Assembly: GCA_000753455.2 (NCBI GenBank)
Contig: LM994670.1
Coordinates: forward strand, 3,583,806 to 3,647,805
Length of the DNA stretch: 64,000 nt
Source of the DNA: Clostridium jeddahitimonense
GTDB taxonomy: Bacteria > Bacillota > Clostridia > Clostridiales > Clostridiaceae
Direction: 5' to 3'
Below, one piece after another: positions 33,137 through 42,187 of this stretch (positions are counted from its first letter, which is position 1; every line of letters starts with the position of its first letter). The translations under genes and the position numbers were made by a program. The notes below the pieces were generated by a model. The model ran no database searches and had not been told where the DNA came from. It saw nothing but the letters and a program-made list of their open reading frames with translations.

Positions 33137-34564
33137 TTATTTTAATACAACCTCCGGTGAATACACTTCACAACTAAATGCATTAAATATAAGTTTTCTA
33201 CCTTCTTCAATAGATTCTATTTCTTTATTTGCTATAGCTTGCATCATAACATTTCCTAATACAGCAGCTTCAATAGGACCTGCTATTAATGTTTTTCCTG
33301 TTCTTTTCATTGTTAATTCACATAAGAATTTGTCTTGAATTCCTCCACCAACAACGTTTATTCCTGGTATTTCTCTTCCTGAAATCTCTTCTAATTCTTC
33401 TATTGTAGCCTTATATTCACTAGTCAATCCATTATATATAGCCATAGCTATTTCCCCTAACTCTGTAGGCTCTCCTTGTCCATGTTCTATACAATATTCT
33501 TTTATTGATTTTATCATATTTTTTGTATTCATAAGTCTTGGATCATTTGTATTAACTGTAAATATACAATCTTCATATTTTTTAGCTTCTCTAATTATGT
33601 CTGGGAAACCAATCTCTTCGTGGAACTCACACCAATTCTTTCTTAATTGTTGAAGTAACCATGTACCATTTATATTTTTTAATAGTCTTATCTTGTTTCC
33701 TACTCCACCTTCATTAGTCAATGCTGCTTTAAATGTTGCTTCACTTATTATTGGTGAATCTATTTCCAATCCAAGCAATGACCATGTTCCAGAGCTTAAG
33801 AATGCATTTCCCTTTTCCTTAAATGGTGTTCCTGCCACAGCTGATGCAGTATCATGTCCACCAATTGCTATTATAGGCACTCTATCCATTCCTGTTTCAT
33901 CCATTATTTCTTCTGTTAAATATCCATAAGTTTCTCCTGGCTCAATTATGTCATTAAATATATTTTCAGGAATTCCAAGGGTATTTATTAATTCTTTATC
34001 CCATGTTCTATTTTTCATATCTAAAAGCCCCGAAGTTGAAGCTATTGTAAACTCATTTTTCTTTTCATTAGTAAGATAATATGCAAAAAGGTCTGGCATA
34101 AATAATAAAGAATCTGTATTTTCTAAAATTGTATTTCTCTTTAATCTATCACCAACAAGTTGAAAGGCTGTATTGAAAGTATTATTTGAAATACCTGTTC
34201 TTAAATAAAGACTTTCTAAATCAATCTTTTTCTCAACTTCTTTTACCCCTTCATAATTTCTCTCATCTCTATAATGCATAGGCATACCAATCAAATTATT
34301 ATCCTTATCTAAAAGACCATAATCAACTCCCCATGTATCTATTCCAATGGAAGTTATTTTAGTTCCTGATGCTACTAATTTTTTTAGAGCTGTCTTAGTT
34401 TCATTTAATAATCTAGGAAAATCCCAAACATATTTATTACCTAAGAAAACTGGTTCATTAGGAAATCTATGTATCTCCTTAATATCAATGAAGTCCTTTT
34501 CAATTTTAACCAAAATAGCTCTTCCTGAAGATGCTCCAAAATCAAATGCTAAAAAATTACCCAT
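33137..34564 (-). CDS. FGGY-family kinase, L-fuculokinase/rhamnulokinase type
   Basis: A 475-residue sugar kinase of the RhaB branch: N-terminal phosphate loop FDFGASSGRAIL, substrate region IDTWGVDYGLLD and HYRDER, second-domain IGGHDTASAVAGTP, and C-terminal VVGGGIQDKFLC. RhaB-like sequences are often annotated rhamnulokinase, but with FucI encoded divergently and no RhaA present, L-fuculose is the more probable substrate. Cytoplasmic. Transcribed from the promoter at 34618. Confidence 0.88.
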   Translation of the reverse strand: MGNFLAFDFGASSGRAILVKIEKDFIDIKEIHRFPNEPVFLGNKYVWDFPRLLNETKTALKKLVASGTKITSIGIDTWGVDYGLLDKDNNLIGMPMHYRDERNYEGVKEVEKKIDLESLYLRTGISNNTFNTAFQLVGDRLKRNTILENTDSLLFMPDLFAYYLTNEKKNEFTIASTSGLLDMKNRTWDKELINTLGIPENIFNDIIEPGETYGYLTEEIMDETGMDRVPIIAIGGHDTASAVAGTPFKEKGNAFLSSGTWSLLGLEIDSPIISEATFKAALTNEGGVGNKIRLLKNINGTWLLQQLRKNWCEFHEEIGFPDIIREAKKYEDCIFTVNTNDPRLMNTKNMIKSIKEYCIEHGQGEPTELGEIAMAIYNGLTSEYKATIEELEEISGREIPGINVVGGGIQDKFLCELTMKRTGKTLIAGPIEAAVLGNVMMQAIANKEIESIEEGRKLIFNAFSCEVYSPEVVLK

Positions 34565-34617
34565 AAATTCATATTCCCCCTGCTTTAGTTTATGTAAATA
34601 TTTTCCTTTATATTTAT

Positions 34618-34646
34618 ATAATACAACATAAAAACAACATAAACAA
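34618..34646 (-). promoter_or_regulatory. Promoter of the FGGY kinase gene
   Basis: Minus strand TTGTTT (34641-34646), 17-base spacer, TATTAT (34618-34623), about 55 bases before the start codon. Confidence 0.6.
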
Positions 34647-34686
34647 TATTTTTTACACGTTTTTTTCTGTGTTTATTTTGTTTTAG

Positions 34687-34715
34687 TTGACTTATATTAT
34701 TTTTGGGTGTAAACT
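34687..34715 (+). promoter_or_regulatory. Promoter of fucI
   Basis: TTGACT (34687-34692), 17-base spacer, TAAACT (34710-34715). Transcription should begin near 34722, about 56 bases before the fucI ATG. Confidence 0.7.
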
Positions 34716-34728
34716 AAAAATTGTAAAA

Positions 34729-34757
34729 TATGTATACGTTTTGAAAGTGTATGTTTT
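34729..34757 (+). promoter_or_regulatory. Candidate operator in the fucI leader
   Basis: GTATACGTTTTGAAAGTG lies just downstream of the predicted start site. It shares TTTGAAAGTG with the BMC operon upstream region and the GTATACGTTTTGA part is cre-like with two mismatches. A repressor or CcpA bound here would block elongation. Confidence 0.4.
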
Positions 34758-34777
34758 AAAATGGGAGGGTTAGAATT

Positions 34778-36556
34778 ATGGGATTAAATACTCAATATCC
34801 AAAGATAGGTATAAGACCTACTATTGATGGTAGAAGACTAGGTGTTAGAGAATCATTAGAAGAACAAACTATGAATATGGCAAAACAAGTTGCTGAATTA
34901 TACTCTTCTACATTAAGATATCCAAACGGAGAAGCTGTAGAATGTGTTATTGCTGACTCTACAATAGGTGGAGTTGCTGAAGCAGCTAGATGTGCAGACA
35001 AATTTTCAAGGGAAGGTGTTGGCTTAACTGTTACTGTAACTCCTTGTTGGTGTTATGGTAGTGAAACTATAGATATGGATCCACATAGACCTAAGGCTAT
35101 ATGGGGATTCAATGGTACTGAGAGACCTGGTGCTGTTTACTTAGCTGCTGCTCTTTCTGGACATAGCCAATTTGGACTACCTGCTTTCGGTATATATGGA
35201 AGAGATGTTCAAGATGCTAACATGACAGAGATTCCTGAAGATGTTAAAGAAAAATTGTTAAGATTCGCAAGAGCTGGATTAGCTGTTGCTGAAATGAAAG
35301 GAAAATCTTATCTTTCAATTGGATCTGTTGCAATGGGTATTGCAGGTTCAATAGTTGACCAAAAATTCTTCCAAAAATATCTTGGAATGAGAAATGAATA
35401 TGTTGATATGAGTGAAGTCAACAGAAGACTTGATAGAGGAATATATGACCCTGTTGAATATAAAAAAGCTTTAGCATGGGTTAAAGAAAATTGTAAAGAA
35501 GGAACAGATAAAAATGCTCCTCAATACCAAAGAACTAGAGAAGAAAAAGATAAAATTTGGGAAACTGTTGTTAAGATGACTCTTATCGCAAAAGACTTAA
35601 TGATCGGAAACCCAAAGCTTGCTGAATTAGGGTATTTTGAAGAAGCAGAAGGTCATAATGCTATAGCTGCTGGTTTCCAAGGTCAAAGAAACTGGACAGA
35701 CCATATGCCAAACGGTGACTTTATGGAGGCTTTACTTTGCTCTTCATTTGACTGGAATGGAATAAGAGAAGCATTTGTATTAGCTACAGAAAACGACTCA
35801 TTAAATGGTGTTGCAATGTTATTTGGTCACCTTTTAACAAATACAGCTCAACTATTCTCAGACGTAAGAACTTACTGGTCTCCTGATGCAGTTAAGAGAG
35901 TTACAGGAAAAGAATTAACTGGACGTGCTGCTAATGGTATTATCCACTTAATCAACTCAGGTGCTACTACTCTTGATGCTACTGGAAGACAAAATGATTC
36001 AGAAGGAAATCCAGCATTAAAACCATTCTGGGAAATCACAGAATCTGAAGTTAAAGACTGTTTAGATGCTACAAGATGGTGGCCAGCAGTTCACGAATAC
36101 TTCAGAGGAGGCGGATACTCTTCTAAATTCTTATCAAAGGCTGGAATGCCAATGACAATGTCAAGAGTATGCTTAATCGACGGTTTAGGACCAGTTCTTC
36201 AAATCGCTGAAGGATATACTGTTGAATTAGACCCAGAAGTTCATAAAACTATAGATAACAGAACAGACTCATCATGGCCAACAACTTGGTTTGCTCCAAA
36301 CATAACTGGAGAAGGTGCATTCAAAGACGTTTACTCAGTAATGAATAACTGGGGAGCTAACCATGGTGCTATATCATACGGACACATCGGAGCTGACTTA
36401 ATAACTCTAGCTTCAATGTTAAGAATTCCAGTTGCTATGCACAACGTACCAGAAGAAAAAATCTTCAGACCAAGTACTGCTGGAATGTTTGGAACTAAAG
36501 ATTTAGAATCTGCAGACTTTAGATTCTGTCAAAACTTTGGACCTTTGTATAAATAG
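34778..36556 (+). CDS. fucI: L-fucose isomerase
   Basis: A 592-residue manganese-dependent isomerase converting L-fucose to L-fuculose. The N-terminal PKIGIRPTIDGRR, the TVTPCWCYGSE and GIYGRDVQD segments, and metal-ligand regions ATENDSLNG (Glu), LFSDVRTYW (Asp) and MHNVPEEKI (His) match FucI. Length equals the family's. It may also act on D-arabinose. Preceded by GGGAGGG, ends in TAG fused to a mini-hairpin array, and is followed by a strong terminator. Confidence 0.96.
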   Translation: MGLNTQYPKIGIRPTIDGRRLGVRESLEEQTMNMAKQVAELYSSTLRYPNGEAVECVIADSTIGGVAEAARCADKFSREGVGLTVTVTPCWCYGSETIDMDPHRPKAIWGFNGTERPGAVYLAAALSGHSQFGLPAFGIYGRDVQDANMTEIPEDVKEKLLRFARAGLAVAEMKGKSYLSIGSVAMGIAGSIVDQKFFQKYLGMRNEYVDMSEVNRRLDRGIYDPVEYKKALAWVKENCKEGTDKNAPQYQRTREEKDKIWETVVKMTLIAKDLMIGNPKLAELGYFEEAEGHNAIAAGFQGQRNWTDHMPNGDFMEALLCSSFDWNGIREAFVLATENDSLNGVAMLFGHLLTNTAQLFSDVRTYWSPDAVKRVTGKELTGRAANGIIHLINSGATTLDATGRQNDSEGNPALKPFWEITESEVKDCLDATRWWPAVHEYFRGGGYSSKFLSKAGMPMTMSRVCLIDGLGPVLQIAEGYTVELDPEVHKTIDNRTDSSWPTTWFAPNITGEGAFKDVYSVMNNWGANHGAISYGHIGADLITLASMLRIPVAMHNVPEEKIFRPSTAGMFGTKDLESADFRFCQNFGPLYK

Positions 36557-36690
36557 TCGACTACGTCTAGTCCAATAGATTTGCTGTCGCAAATGTCCCA
36601 ATGTGCCTTCGGCAGTCCAAGAAATTTGCTTCGCAAATGAGCAATATTCGCTGTCGCAAATATTCAATGTGTCTTTGGCTCATTTATAAC
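36557..36690 (+). repeat. Mini-hairpin array in the fucI 3' untranslated region
   Basis: Directly after TAG come TCGACTACGTCTA, ATTTGCTGTCGCAAAT, TGCCTTCGGCA, ATTTGCTTCGCAAAT and TTCGCTGTCGCAAAT, separated by GTCCAA-type spacers. Here the TNC loops are on the plus strand, i.e. again on the coding strand. Confidence 0.88.
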
Positions 36691-36730
36691 TATTAATAAT
36701 ACATTTTCTAATAATTATCTTAATATGTTA

Positions 36731-36758
36731 ACCCTCAGTTTCATTATCGACTGAGGGT
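36731..36758. terminator. Shared terminator of fucI and the four-helix-bundle gene
   Basis: ACCCTCAG / CTGAGGGT perfect stem with a 12-base loop and T-rich plus-strand tail. The stem includes the last codons and stop of the convergent gene at 36744. Confidence 0.8.
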
Positions 36759-37148
36759 TTTCTTTGTTGTTTTTATAGTTGCCCATAATAATCTCTTAAT
36801 ACTGAAGCAGTTATTATATAACCTTTTAATTATAATCTCATCTTCAATTATTTTATTATCTTTAATGGTTCTTATCCAAAAAATACTTTCGCTACATTCT
36901 TTAATTGAAATATGTAATTTATGTATAAAGTCTCTTTTACTTTCAGCATATATAGCTTCACCTATGTTAGCTCCTATACTAGTGCAAGACCTTTTTAATT
37001 GGTCAGCAATTGAATACTCTCTTAATTTAATTAACTCTCTACAAATATACATACCATCACTGGCAATACTTCTAGTTAACTCCAAAATCTCTGAATTAAT
37101 AATATCACATCCTAAATAAACAACGCTCTTATAAATAAGCCTATCCAT
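36744..37148 (-). CDS. Four-helix-bundle protein (23S rRNA intervening-sequence type)
   Basis: A 134-residue all-helical protein of the family first found in 23S rRNA intervening sequences (LTRSIASDGMYICRELIKLREYSIADQLKRSCTSIGANIGEAIYAESKRDFIHKL-type pattern, with the conserved SCTSIGANIGEA segment). Stand-alone members are scattered through genomes, often near mobile or variable loci, and their role is unknown. No clear ribosome binding site before the ATG, and the C-terminus overlaps the fucI terminator. No rRNA is nearby. Confidence 0.75.
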   Translation of the reverse strand: MDRLIYKSVVYLGCDIINSEILELTRSIASDGMYICRELIKLREYSIADQLKRSCTSIGANIGEAIYAESKRDFIHKLHISIKECSESIFWIRTIKDNKIIEDEIIIKRLYNNCFSIKRLLWATIKTTKKTLSR

Positions 37149-37504
37149 ATCTAGGAAGTAATAAACAAACTCTTAATATTTATTTTCAATAATTATCTTA
37201 ACAACACTAAATTTATTATTGTGTAATCTACTCTTTTACCAATCTTAAATATATCTCTCTTGCAAAACATAACGCTTTATTATTCATACAGTTTATTTCC
37301 TACCCTCACTATTATTTGCCTATTATAATTTTTACCTTTACGGCTAAAAAAACTATTTATCTTTAATTATTTCAAGCTTTATCACCTAAACTAAGCTTAA
37401 CTATAGGACTTTTGCGACAGCAAAAAATCTGGACTTTTGCGAAGCAAAACATTCGGACTGTCGCAGGCACTATCCCCTCTCTAGCTCATATCTCAAAGCA
37501 AAAA
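37149..37504. other. Intergenic with three mini-hairpins
   Basis: About 350 bases without a gene. At 37405-37465 three units lie in row on the plus strand: TTTTGCGACAGCAAAA, TTTTGCGAAGCAAAA and a CTGTCGCAGGCA remnant, with GTCC-type spacers. This group is separated from the binding-protein stop by a terminator, so it is not fused to a stop codon. Confidence 0.7.
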
Positions 37505-37530
37505 AATACTGCCCCCTAAAAAGCAGTATT
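37505..37530 (-). terminator. Terminator of the sugar ABC transporter operon
   Basis: AATACTGC / GCAGTATT stem with a 10-base loop and seven U on the minus strand. Confidence 0.85.
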
Positions 37531-37551
37531 CTTTATTTATTTTATCAACTA

Positions 37552-38700
37552 TTAGTCGTATATTAAATCCTTGATATCAGCATCATTCATGTTGTCTTTA
37601 GTATACCATTTAGCACCAGTATCAACATCTTCTACAGTTTCACCGTTAAGTGCTTTTACAGCAAGCTCAACTGCTTGGTAACCGATTTGGTATGGATCTT
37701 GAGTTACTGAACCTAAGAACCAACCTTTTTCAACTGCAGTCTTTTGACCTTTACCAGAGTCAAATCCAACAGCAACTACATCTTTGTACTTACCAGCTTC
37801 TTTATCAAAATCACTACCATCATTAGAAGCCGCTAATATACCATCTACTCCACCTTGGTTAGAACCATATATAGCAATTAAATTCTTAGTAGATAATACA
37901 GATTTAGCTGAATTTTGAACGTCTGTAGCTGAAGTTGTTGGTGCAACGTTAACAACTACCTTAACTTTAGCTTCACCAGTAGCTGCTAAGTTAAATAATT
38001 CATGTCCAGAAACTTCTACGTTTCCTTTACCAACTACTTCTTCACATTTAGTAACCATTTGGTCTATGAAACCTTTAGTTCTATCGATAAGAGAAGCACT
38101 TGTAGCATCTTGAGAAACTACTCCGATAGCTACTGGATCAGCAGCTGTAGAAGCTTTTATCTTATCAACTATTGAAGACTCTTCCATTAATTTATCTGCT
38201 GCTATTGTAGCTGCATTGTAGTTATTTGTTGAAGCATTAGCTTTAACTTGTCCTTCTGGAGCCCCTGGAATACCAGAGTCAAATCCTATAACTGGAATAC
38301 CTTGCTTTTCAGCTTCTGCTAATTGTGATGATACTGCTTGAGTATCAAGAACTGCTAAAGCTAAAGCAGCTGGTTTCTTAGCAAGAGCTGAGTTTATCAT
38401 ATTAACTTGGTCATTAATATCACTTTCAGATGCTGGTCCTTCAAATGTTATTTCAGCATTTAATTCTTTAGCTGCATCTTCAGCACCCTTCTTAACTACT
38501 TGCCAGAATTGATGTTGGAACCCTTTAGAAACTACAGCTATATATGGCTTATCACCAGTATTTCCTGTATCTTCAGTACTTGTTGTTCCTTCATCAGTAC
38601 CAGAGTTGCTTCCTTCATTAGCTGAAGAACCACATGCTACAAAGCTCATTGCTAAAACAAGAGTTGCTGCAAGAGAAACGATTTTTTTAATTTTTTTCAT
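37552..38700 (-). CDS. Sugar ABC transporter substrate-binding lipoprotein (RbsB type)
   Basis: A 382-residue lipoprotein: signal peptide with lipobox FVACG (Cys near residue 22), Gly/Ser/Thr-rich linker, then a type-1 periplasmic-binding fold (PYIAVVSKGFQHQFWQVVKKGAEDAAKEL; IGFDSGIPG; VAVGFDSGKGQ). Last gene of the ATPase-permease-binding-protein operon. L-fucose is the likely ligand from context. Start is ATG 38700, preceded by AGGAGG; a TTG at 38715 overlaps it. Confidence 0.92.
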   Translation of the reverse strand: MKKIKKIVSLAATLVLAMSFVACGSSANEGSNSGTDEGTTSTEDTGNTGDKPYIAVVSKGFQHQFWQVVKKGAEDAAKELNAEITFEGPASESDINDQVNMINSALAKKPAALALAVLDTQAVSSQLAEAEKQGIPVIGFDSGIPGAPEGQVKANASTNNYNAATIAADKLMEESSIVDKIKASTAADPVAIGVVSQDATSASLIDRTKGFIDQMVTKCEEVVGKGNVEVSGHELFNLAATGEAKVKVVVNVAPTTSATDVQNSAKSVLSTKNLIAIYGSNQGGVDGILAASNDGSDFDKEAGKYKDVVAVGFDSGKGQKTAVEKGWFLGSVTQDPYQIGYQAVELAVKALNGETVEDVDTGAKWYTKDNMNDADIKDLIYD

Positions 38701-38746
38701 AATAATCCTCCTCAATATCCCTTTTATATATTTTTAAGCAATAATA

Positions 38747-39802
38747 TTATTGCTCTAAGACTTTTTTATTAGATTCTTGAATTGTAGCTTTACTTTCACT
38801 TATATCTTTCTTTACTTCATTAGCCTTCTTATTTCTATAGATATCTAATAATACTGCACAAATAACAACTACTCCAGTGAAGAATATTTGCCATTGTCCT
38901 TGAAGATTCATTGACATTAATCCATTTTTAAGAACGCTCATTACATAAACACCTATTATTGTTCCAGTTACTGATCCAATTCCACCAGCCAATGAAGTTC
39001 CTCCAATAACAACTGCTGCAATTGCTTGTAGTTCAAGTCCATTTCCTGTTCCCGGAATTATAGTTGTATATGTTGCAGCATACATTATCCCTGCTAGTCC
39101 TGCAAAAAATCCACTTATTACATAAACTGCTATCTTCCATCTATCTACTTTCACCCCTGAAAGCCTAACAGCTTCTTCATTACTTCCAATTGCAAATGCA
39201 TATCTTCCTATACGAGTTTTGTTTAAAACTATCATTGCTATTACAAAGAATATTGCTAAGAATACTATTCCTGTTGGAAATCCACTTTCTGTTTTAAAGA
39301 ATAATGACTTAAACCAACCTGCTTGTTCATATGCAGTTGGATAACGCTGAGTTTGAACTTTAGCTATAATAGATCCTAATCCTTGAGAAATTAGCATTGT
39401 TCCCATTGTTGCTATAAATGGTGGCAATTTTAATTTTGCAATAAGAATACCATTTACAAGTCCAAAAAGAGTTGCAATAACAACGACTAAGATTAATGTA
39501 GCCCATATTGGCCAACCCCATACATTAAAAGCAACACCGCCTATTAATGTTGCACACATCATAACAGTACCAATTGAAAGGTCCATTCCTCCAGTTACGA
39601 TAACGAAAGTAACACCAATTGCCATAAATCCTATATAGTAAGAAGAATCTAATATATTTATAAATGATTCCTTACTAAAGAAGTTTTGTCCTAAAACTGA
39701 GAATACTAATATTAATATTATTAATGCTGCTAAAGAGAAAAACTTTTGTATACCTTTACCCTTAGCCTTATCTAATAAACCATTTTCCTTTGACTTTGCC
39801 AT
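38747..39802 (-). CDS. Sugar ABC transporter permease (RbsC type)
   Basis: A 351-residue membrane protein with 8-10 helices and the family segments GVTFVIVTGGMDLSIG, RLSGVKVDRWK and QAIAAVVIGGTSLAGGIGS. It forms the channel with the ATPase at 39821, 18 bases upstream. C-terminal 35 residues are a charged cytoplasmic tail. Confidence 0.93.
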   Translation of the reverse strand: MAKSKENGLLDKAKGKGIQKFFSLAALIILILVFSVLGQNFFSKESFINILDSSYYIGFMAIGVTFVIVTGGMDLSIGTVMMCATLIGGVAFNVWGWPIWATLILVVVIATLFGLVNGILIAKLKLPPFIATMGTMLISQGLGSIIAKVQTQRYPTAYEQAGWFKSLFFKTESGFPTGIVFLAIFFVIAMIVLNKTRIGRYAFAIGSNEEAVRLSGVKVDRWKIAVYVISGFFAGLAGIMYAATYTTIIPGTGNGLELQAIAAVVIGGTSLAGGIGSVTGTIIGVYVMSVLKNGLMSMNLQGQWQIFFTGVVVICAVLLDIYRNKKANEVKKDISESKATIQESNKKVLEQ

Positions 39803-39820
39803 TTCTTCTCCCTCCTAATA

Positions 39821-41308
39821 TTATCTTTCTGTAGCATATTTCATTATTATTTCTTGATCTGCATCCTTAATATCAAGTACTTTCGTTAACCTACCTTCAC
39901 ACATAACTGCTACTCTGTCACTCATACGTAATATTTCAGGAAGCTCTGAAGAAATCATTATTATAGATTTTCCGTCTGCAACAAGTTCGTTCATTAAATT
40001 ATAAATTTCACTTTTAGCTCCTACGTCAATTCCACGAGTTGGCTCATCAAATATTAATATATCAGCATCTTTAATAAGCCATTTTGCGATAATAACCTTT
40101 TGTTGGTTACCACCTGATAAATTCTTTATTAACTGATCTATAGATGGAGTCTTAATTTTAATTTTTTCTATATACTCATTAGTACTATTTTTAATCTTTT
40201 CATCATCAACAATTATTGATTTTGTAAAGTTTTCAAGATTTGCAAGCACTGCATTTTCAGCAACTGAAAGCCCTGTAGCTAGTCCAAATCTCTTTCTGTC
40301 TTCTGAAAGATATCCTATTCCAGCCTTAACAGCATCAGTTGTAGATTTGATACTAACTTCTTTACCATTAACTTTTATCGTTCCACCATGCTTAGGATCT
40401 GCACCAAATAACAATCTTGCTGTTTCAGTTCTACCAGCTCCCATAAGACCAGCAAAACCTAATATTTCACCTTTCTTCAAGTCAAATGATACATTATTAA
40501 CATCCTTTGATACTAAACCATTAACTTCTAAAACTACTTCAGCATCTTTTTTAACATTGCTCTTTTCCTTCTTTTTAGACGTAACATTACGTCCAACCAT
40601 CGCTTTTATTACTTCATCCATATTAGTTTCTTTTGTTTTTAACTCTTTTATGAACTCACCATCTCTCATTACAGTGATTCTATCTGTGATTTTAAAGATC
40701 TCGTCCATTCTATGAGATATGTAAACCATAGAAACCCCTTTACTTTTTAGCTCGTCCATTATTCTGAATAATTCTTTAGTTTCTGCTTCAGTTAAAGCTG
40801 CTGTTGGTTCATCTAGTATAAGTATATTAGATTTGAAAGAAATCGCCTTTGCAATCTCGATCATTTGTTGCTTTCCAACAGAAAGATTTCCAACCAACTC
40901 TGTTGGTTTAATATTTAACTTTAATTCCTTAAACAGTTCTTCCGTCTTTTGGTTGATAACTCTATCATTTAGAAAAAAGCCTTCTGATTCTCTTCCAATA
41001 AAAATATTTTGTGCTGCTGTTAAATGGTTCATTAAGTTCAATTCTTGGTGAACTATTGCAATTCCAGCCTCTTGCGCATCTCTTGGATTCTTAAATACCA
41101 CACTCTTACCATTGTATATAATTTCACCTTCATCTCTTTGATAAATCCCAGTAAGGATTTTCATCAAAGTAGATTTACCTGCTCCATTTTCACCCGCTAG
41201 AGCATTAACCTCTCCTCTTCTAAGAGTTAATGAACATTTTTTTAAAGCATGTACACCTAGAAACCTTTTATCTATGTTTTCCATTCTCAACACTACTTCA
41301 TTGTTCAC
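39821..41308 (-). CDS. Sugar ABC transporter ATP-binding protein (RbsA type, two NBDs)
   Basis: A 495-residue fused double ATPase. First domain has Walker A GENGAGKST, signature LSVGKQQM and Walker B ILILDEPTAAL; second domain has the degenerate GLMGAGRTE and LSGGNQQK, LIFDEPTRGID. Start is GTG 41308, spaced correctly from GGGGGAGGAG. First gene of the importer operon, with a strong promoter at 41379 overlapped by a cre-like site. Confidence 0.94.
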   Translation of the reverse strand: MNNEVVLRMENIDKRFLGVHALKKCSLTLRRGEVNALAGENGAGKSTLMKILTGIYQRDEGEIIYNGKSVVFKNPRDAQEAGIAIVHQELNLMNHLTAAQNIFIGRESEGFFLNDRVINQKTEELFKELKLNIKPTELVGNLSVGKQQMIEIAKAISFKSNILILDEPTAALTEAETKELFRIMDELKSKGVSMVYISHRMDEIFKITDRITVMRDGEFIKELKTKETNMDEVIKAMVGRNVTSKKKEKSNVKKDAEVVLEVNGLVSKDVNNVSFDLKKGEILGFAGLMGAGRTETARLLFGADPKHGGTIKVNGKEVSIKSTTDAVKAGIGYLSEDRKRFGLATGLSVAENAVLANLENFTKSIIVDDEKIKNSTNEYIEKIKIKTPSIDQLIKNLSGGNQQKVIIAKWLIKDADILIFDEPTRGIDVGAKSEIYNLMNELVADGKSIIMISSELPEILRMSDRVAVMCEGRLTKVLDIKDADQEIIMKYATER

Positions 41309-41365
41309 TTAATCACTCCTCCCCCTTATTTTTGTTTGTTGTTGTGGTTTTTCTTTGTTTTTTAT

Positions 41366-41379
41366 TGTTTACGATTTCA
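41366..41379. promoter_or_regulatory. Candidate cre site at the ABC operon transcription start
   Basis: TGAAATCGTAAACA on the minus strand matches the cre consensus TGNAANCGNTNNCA at all but one position (A for T at position 10) and sits directly downstream of the -10 hexamer, a classic place for CcpA repression. Confidence 0.55.
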
Positions 41380-41407
41380 TTATACCTATCTTTTCCATAT
41401 TTTTCAA
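41379..41407 (-). promoter_or_regulatory. Promoter of the sugar ABC transporter operon
   Basis: Minus strand TTGAAA (41402-41407), 17-base spacer, perfect TATAAT (41379-41384). Confidence 0.8.
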
Positions 41408-41425
41408 TATATATTTTTCATAATA

Positions 41426-41454
41426 TTGAAACTTTTCCATTATTTTAGTAAAAT
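41426..41454 (+). promoter_or_regulatory. Promoter of fucU
   Basis: TTGAAA (41426-41431), 17-base spacer, TAAAAT (41449-41454). Start site near 41461, about 30 bases before the fucU ATG; divergent from the ABC operon promoter. Confidence 0.75.
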
Positions 41455-41491
41455 TAAAATAAATACCAAACAAATAAAGGAGAGAATAAAT

Positions 41492-41917
41492 ATGTTAAAA
41501 GGAATACCATCAATAATTTCACCAGAATTATTAAAAATCTTAATGGAAATGGGTCATGGAGATACTATTGTTATTGCGGACGGGAACTTCCCTTCCAACA
41601 CATGTGGACAAAGAGTAGTTAGATTGGATGGACATAACGTCCCAGAAATTCTAGAAGCAATTTTAAAACTATTCCCACTAGACACTTATTCAGAAAAACC
41701 AGTTTCACTTATGAGCGTTGTGCCAGGAGACGATGTAGTTCCAACAGTTTGGGATACATACGAAACAATAATAAAAAATAACTTTGATAAATTTACTTCC
41801 TTTGGATTTATTGAAAGATTTGCTTTCTACGAAAAAGCCAAAGAAGCTTATGCAGTAATAGCAACCTCAGAAAAGGCACTCTATGCAAACGTTATACTAA
41901 CAAAAGGAGTATGTTAG
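41492..41917 (+). CDS. fucU: L-fucose mutarotase (RbsD/FucU family)
   Basis: A 141-residue mutarotase interconverting fucose anomers. The catalytic His is in EMGHGDTIVIADGNFP (near residue 21) and the FucU-specific RFAFYEKAKEAYAVIATSE segment is near the end. AAAGGAGAG precedes the ATG at 41492; upstream in-frame ATGs lie before the promoter and are not used. Divergent from the ABC operon. TAG stop is fused to a hairpin array. Confidence 0.94.
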   Translation: MLKGIPSIISPELLKILMEMGHGDTIVIADGNFPSNTCGQRVVRLDGHNVPEILEAILKLFPLDTYSEKPVSLMSVVPGDDVVPTVWDTYETIIKNNFDKFTSFGFIERFAFYEKAKEAYAVIATSEKALYANVILTKGVC

Positions 41918-42080
41918 TCGACTTCGCCGAAGAGAAAGGTCTGCTAACGCAGAAGGGAAATGTTTGACTTAGTAAAATGGGAAAAGTCTGCTGTGCAGAA
42001 ATGAAAGTCATACTTCGTATGAATTTAAATTTTACTTTCGCTAAAATGAAGAAGTCTACTGATATCGAAATAAAAATCAC
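41918..42080 (+). repeat. Mini-hairpin array in the fucU 3' untranslated region
   Basis: After TAG: TCGACTTCGCCGA, GTCTGCTAACGCAGA, TTTGACTTAGTAAAA, GTCTGCTGTGCAGA, TCATACTTCGTATGA, TTTTACTTTCGCTAAAA and a degraded last unit. Loops on the coding strand are TTC, TAA or TGT; spacing 20-25 bases. Confidence 0.82.
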
Positions 42081-42119
42081 ATTTCCTATAAATAAAACCA
42101 AATTTATTTTTTTACAACA

Positions 42120-42146
42120 AAAGTTTATTGATTATCAATAAACTTT
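42120..42146 (+). terminator. Terminator after fucU
   Basis: Perfect 12-bp stem AAAGTTTATTGA / TCAATAAACTTT, 3-base loop, T-rich tail. Confidence 0.85.
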
Positions 42147-42187
42147 TTGTTATTATATAAGTTGTAATTAAAAAATGAGGTGATTTT

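Noticed and set aside
36744..37148. rRNA intervening sequence
   Set aside because: Although the protein belongs to the family named after such sequences, no rRNA gene flanks it.
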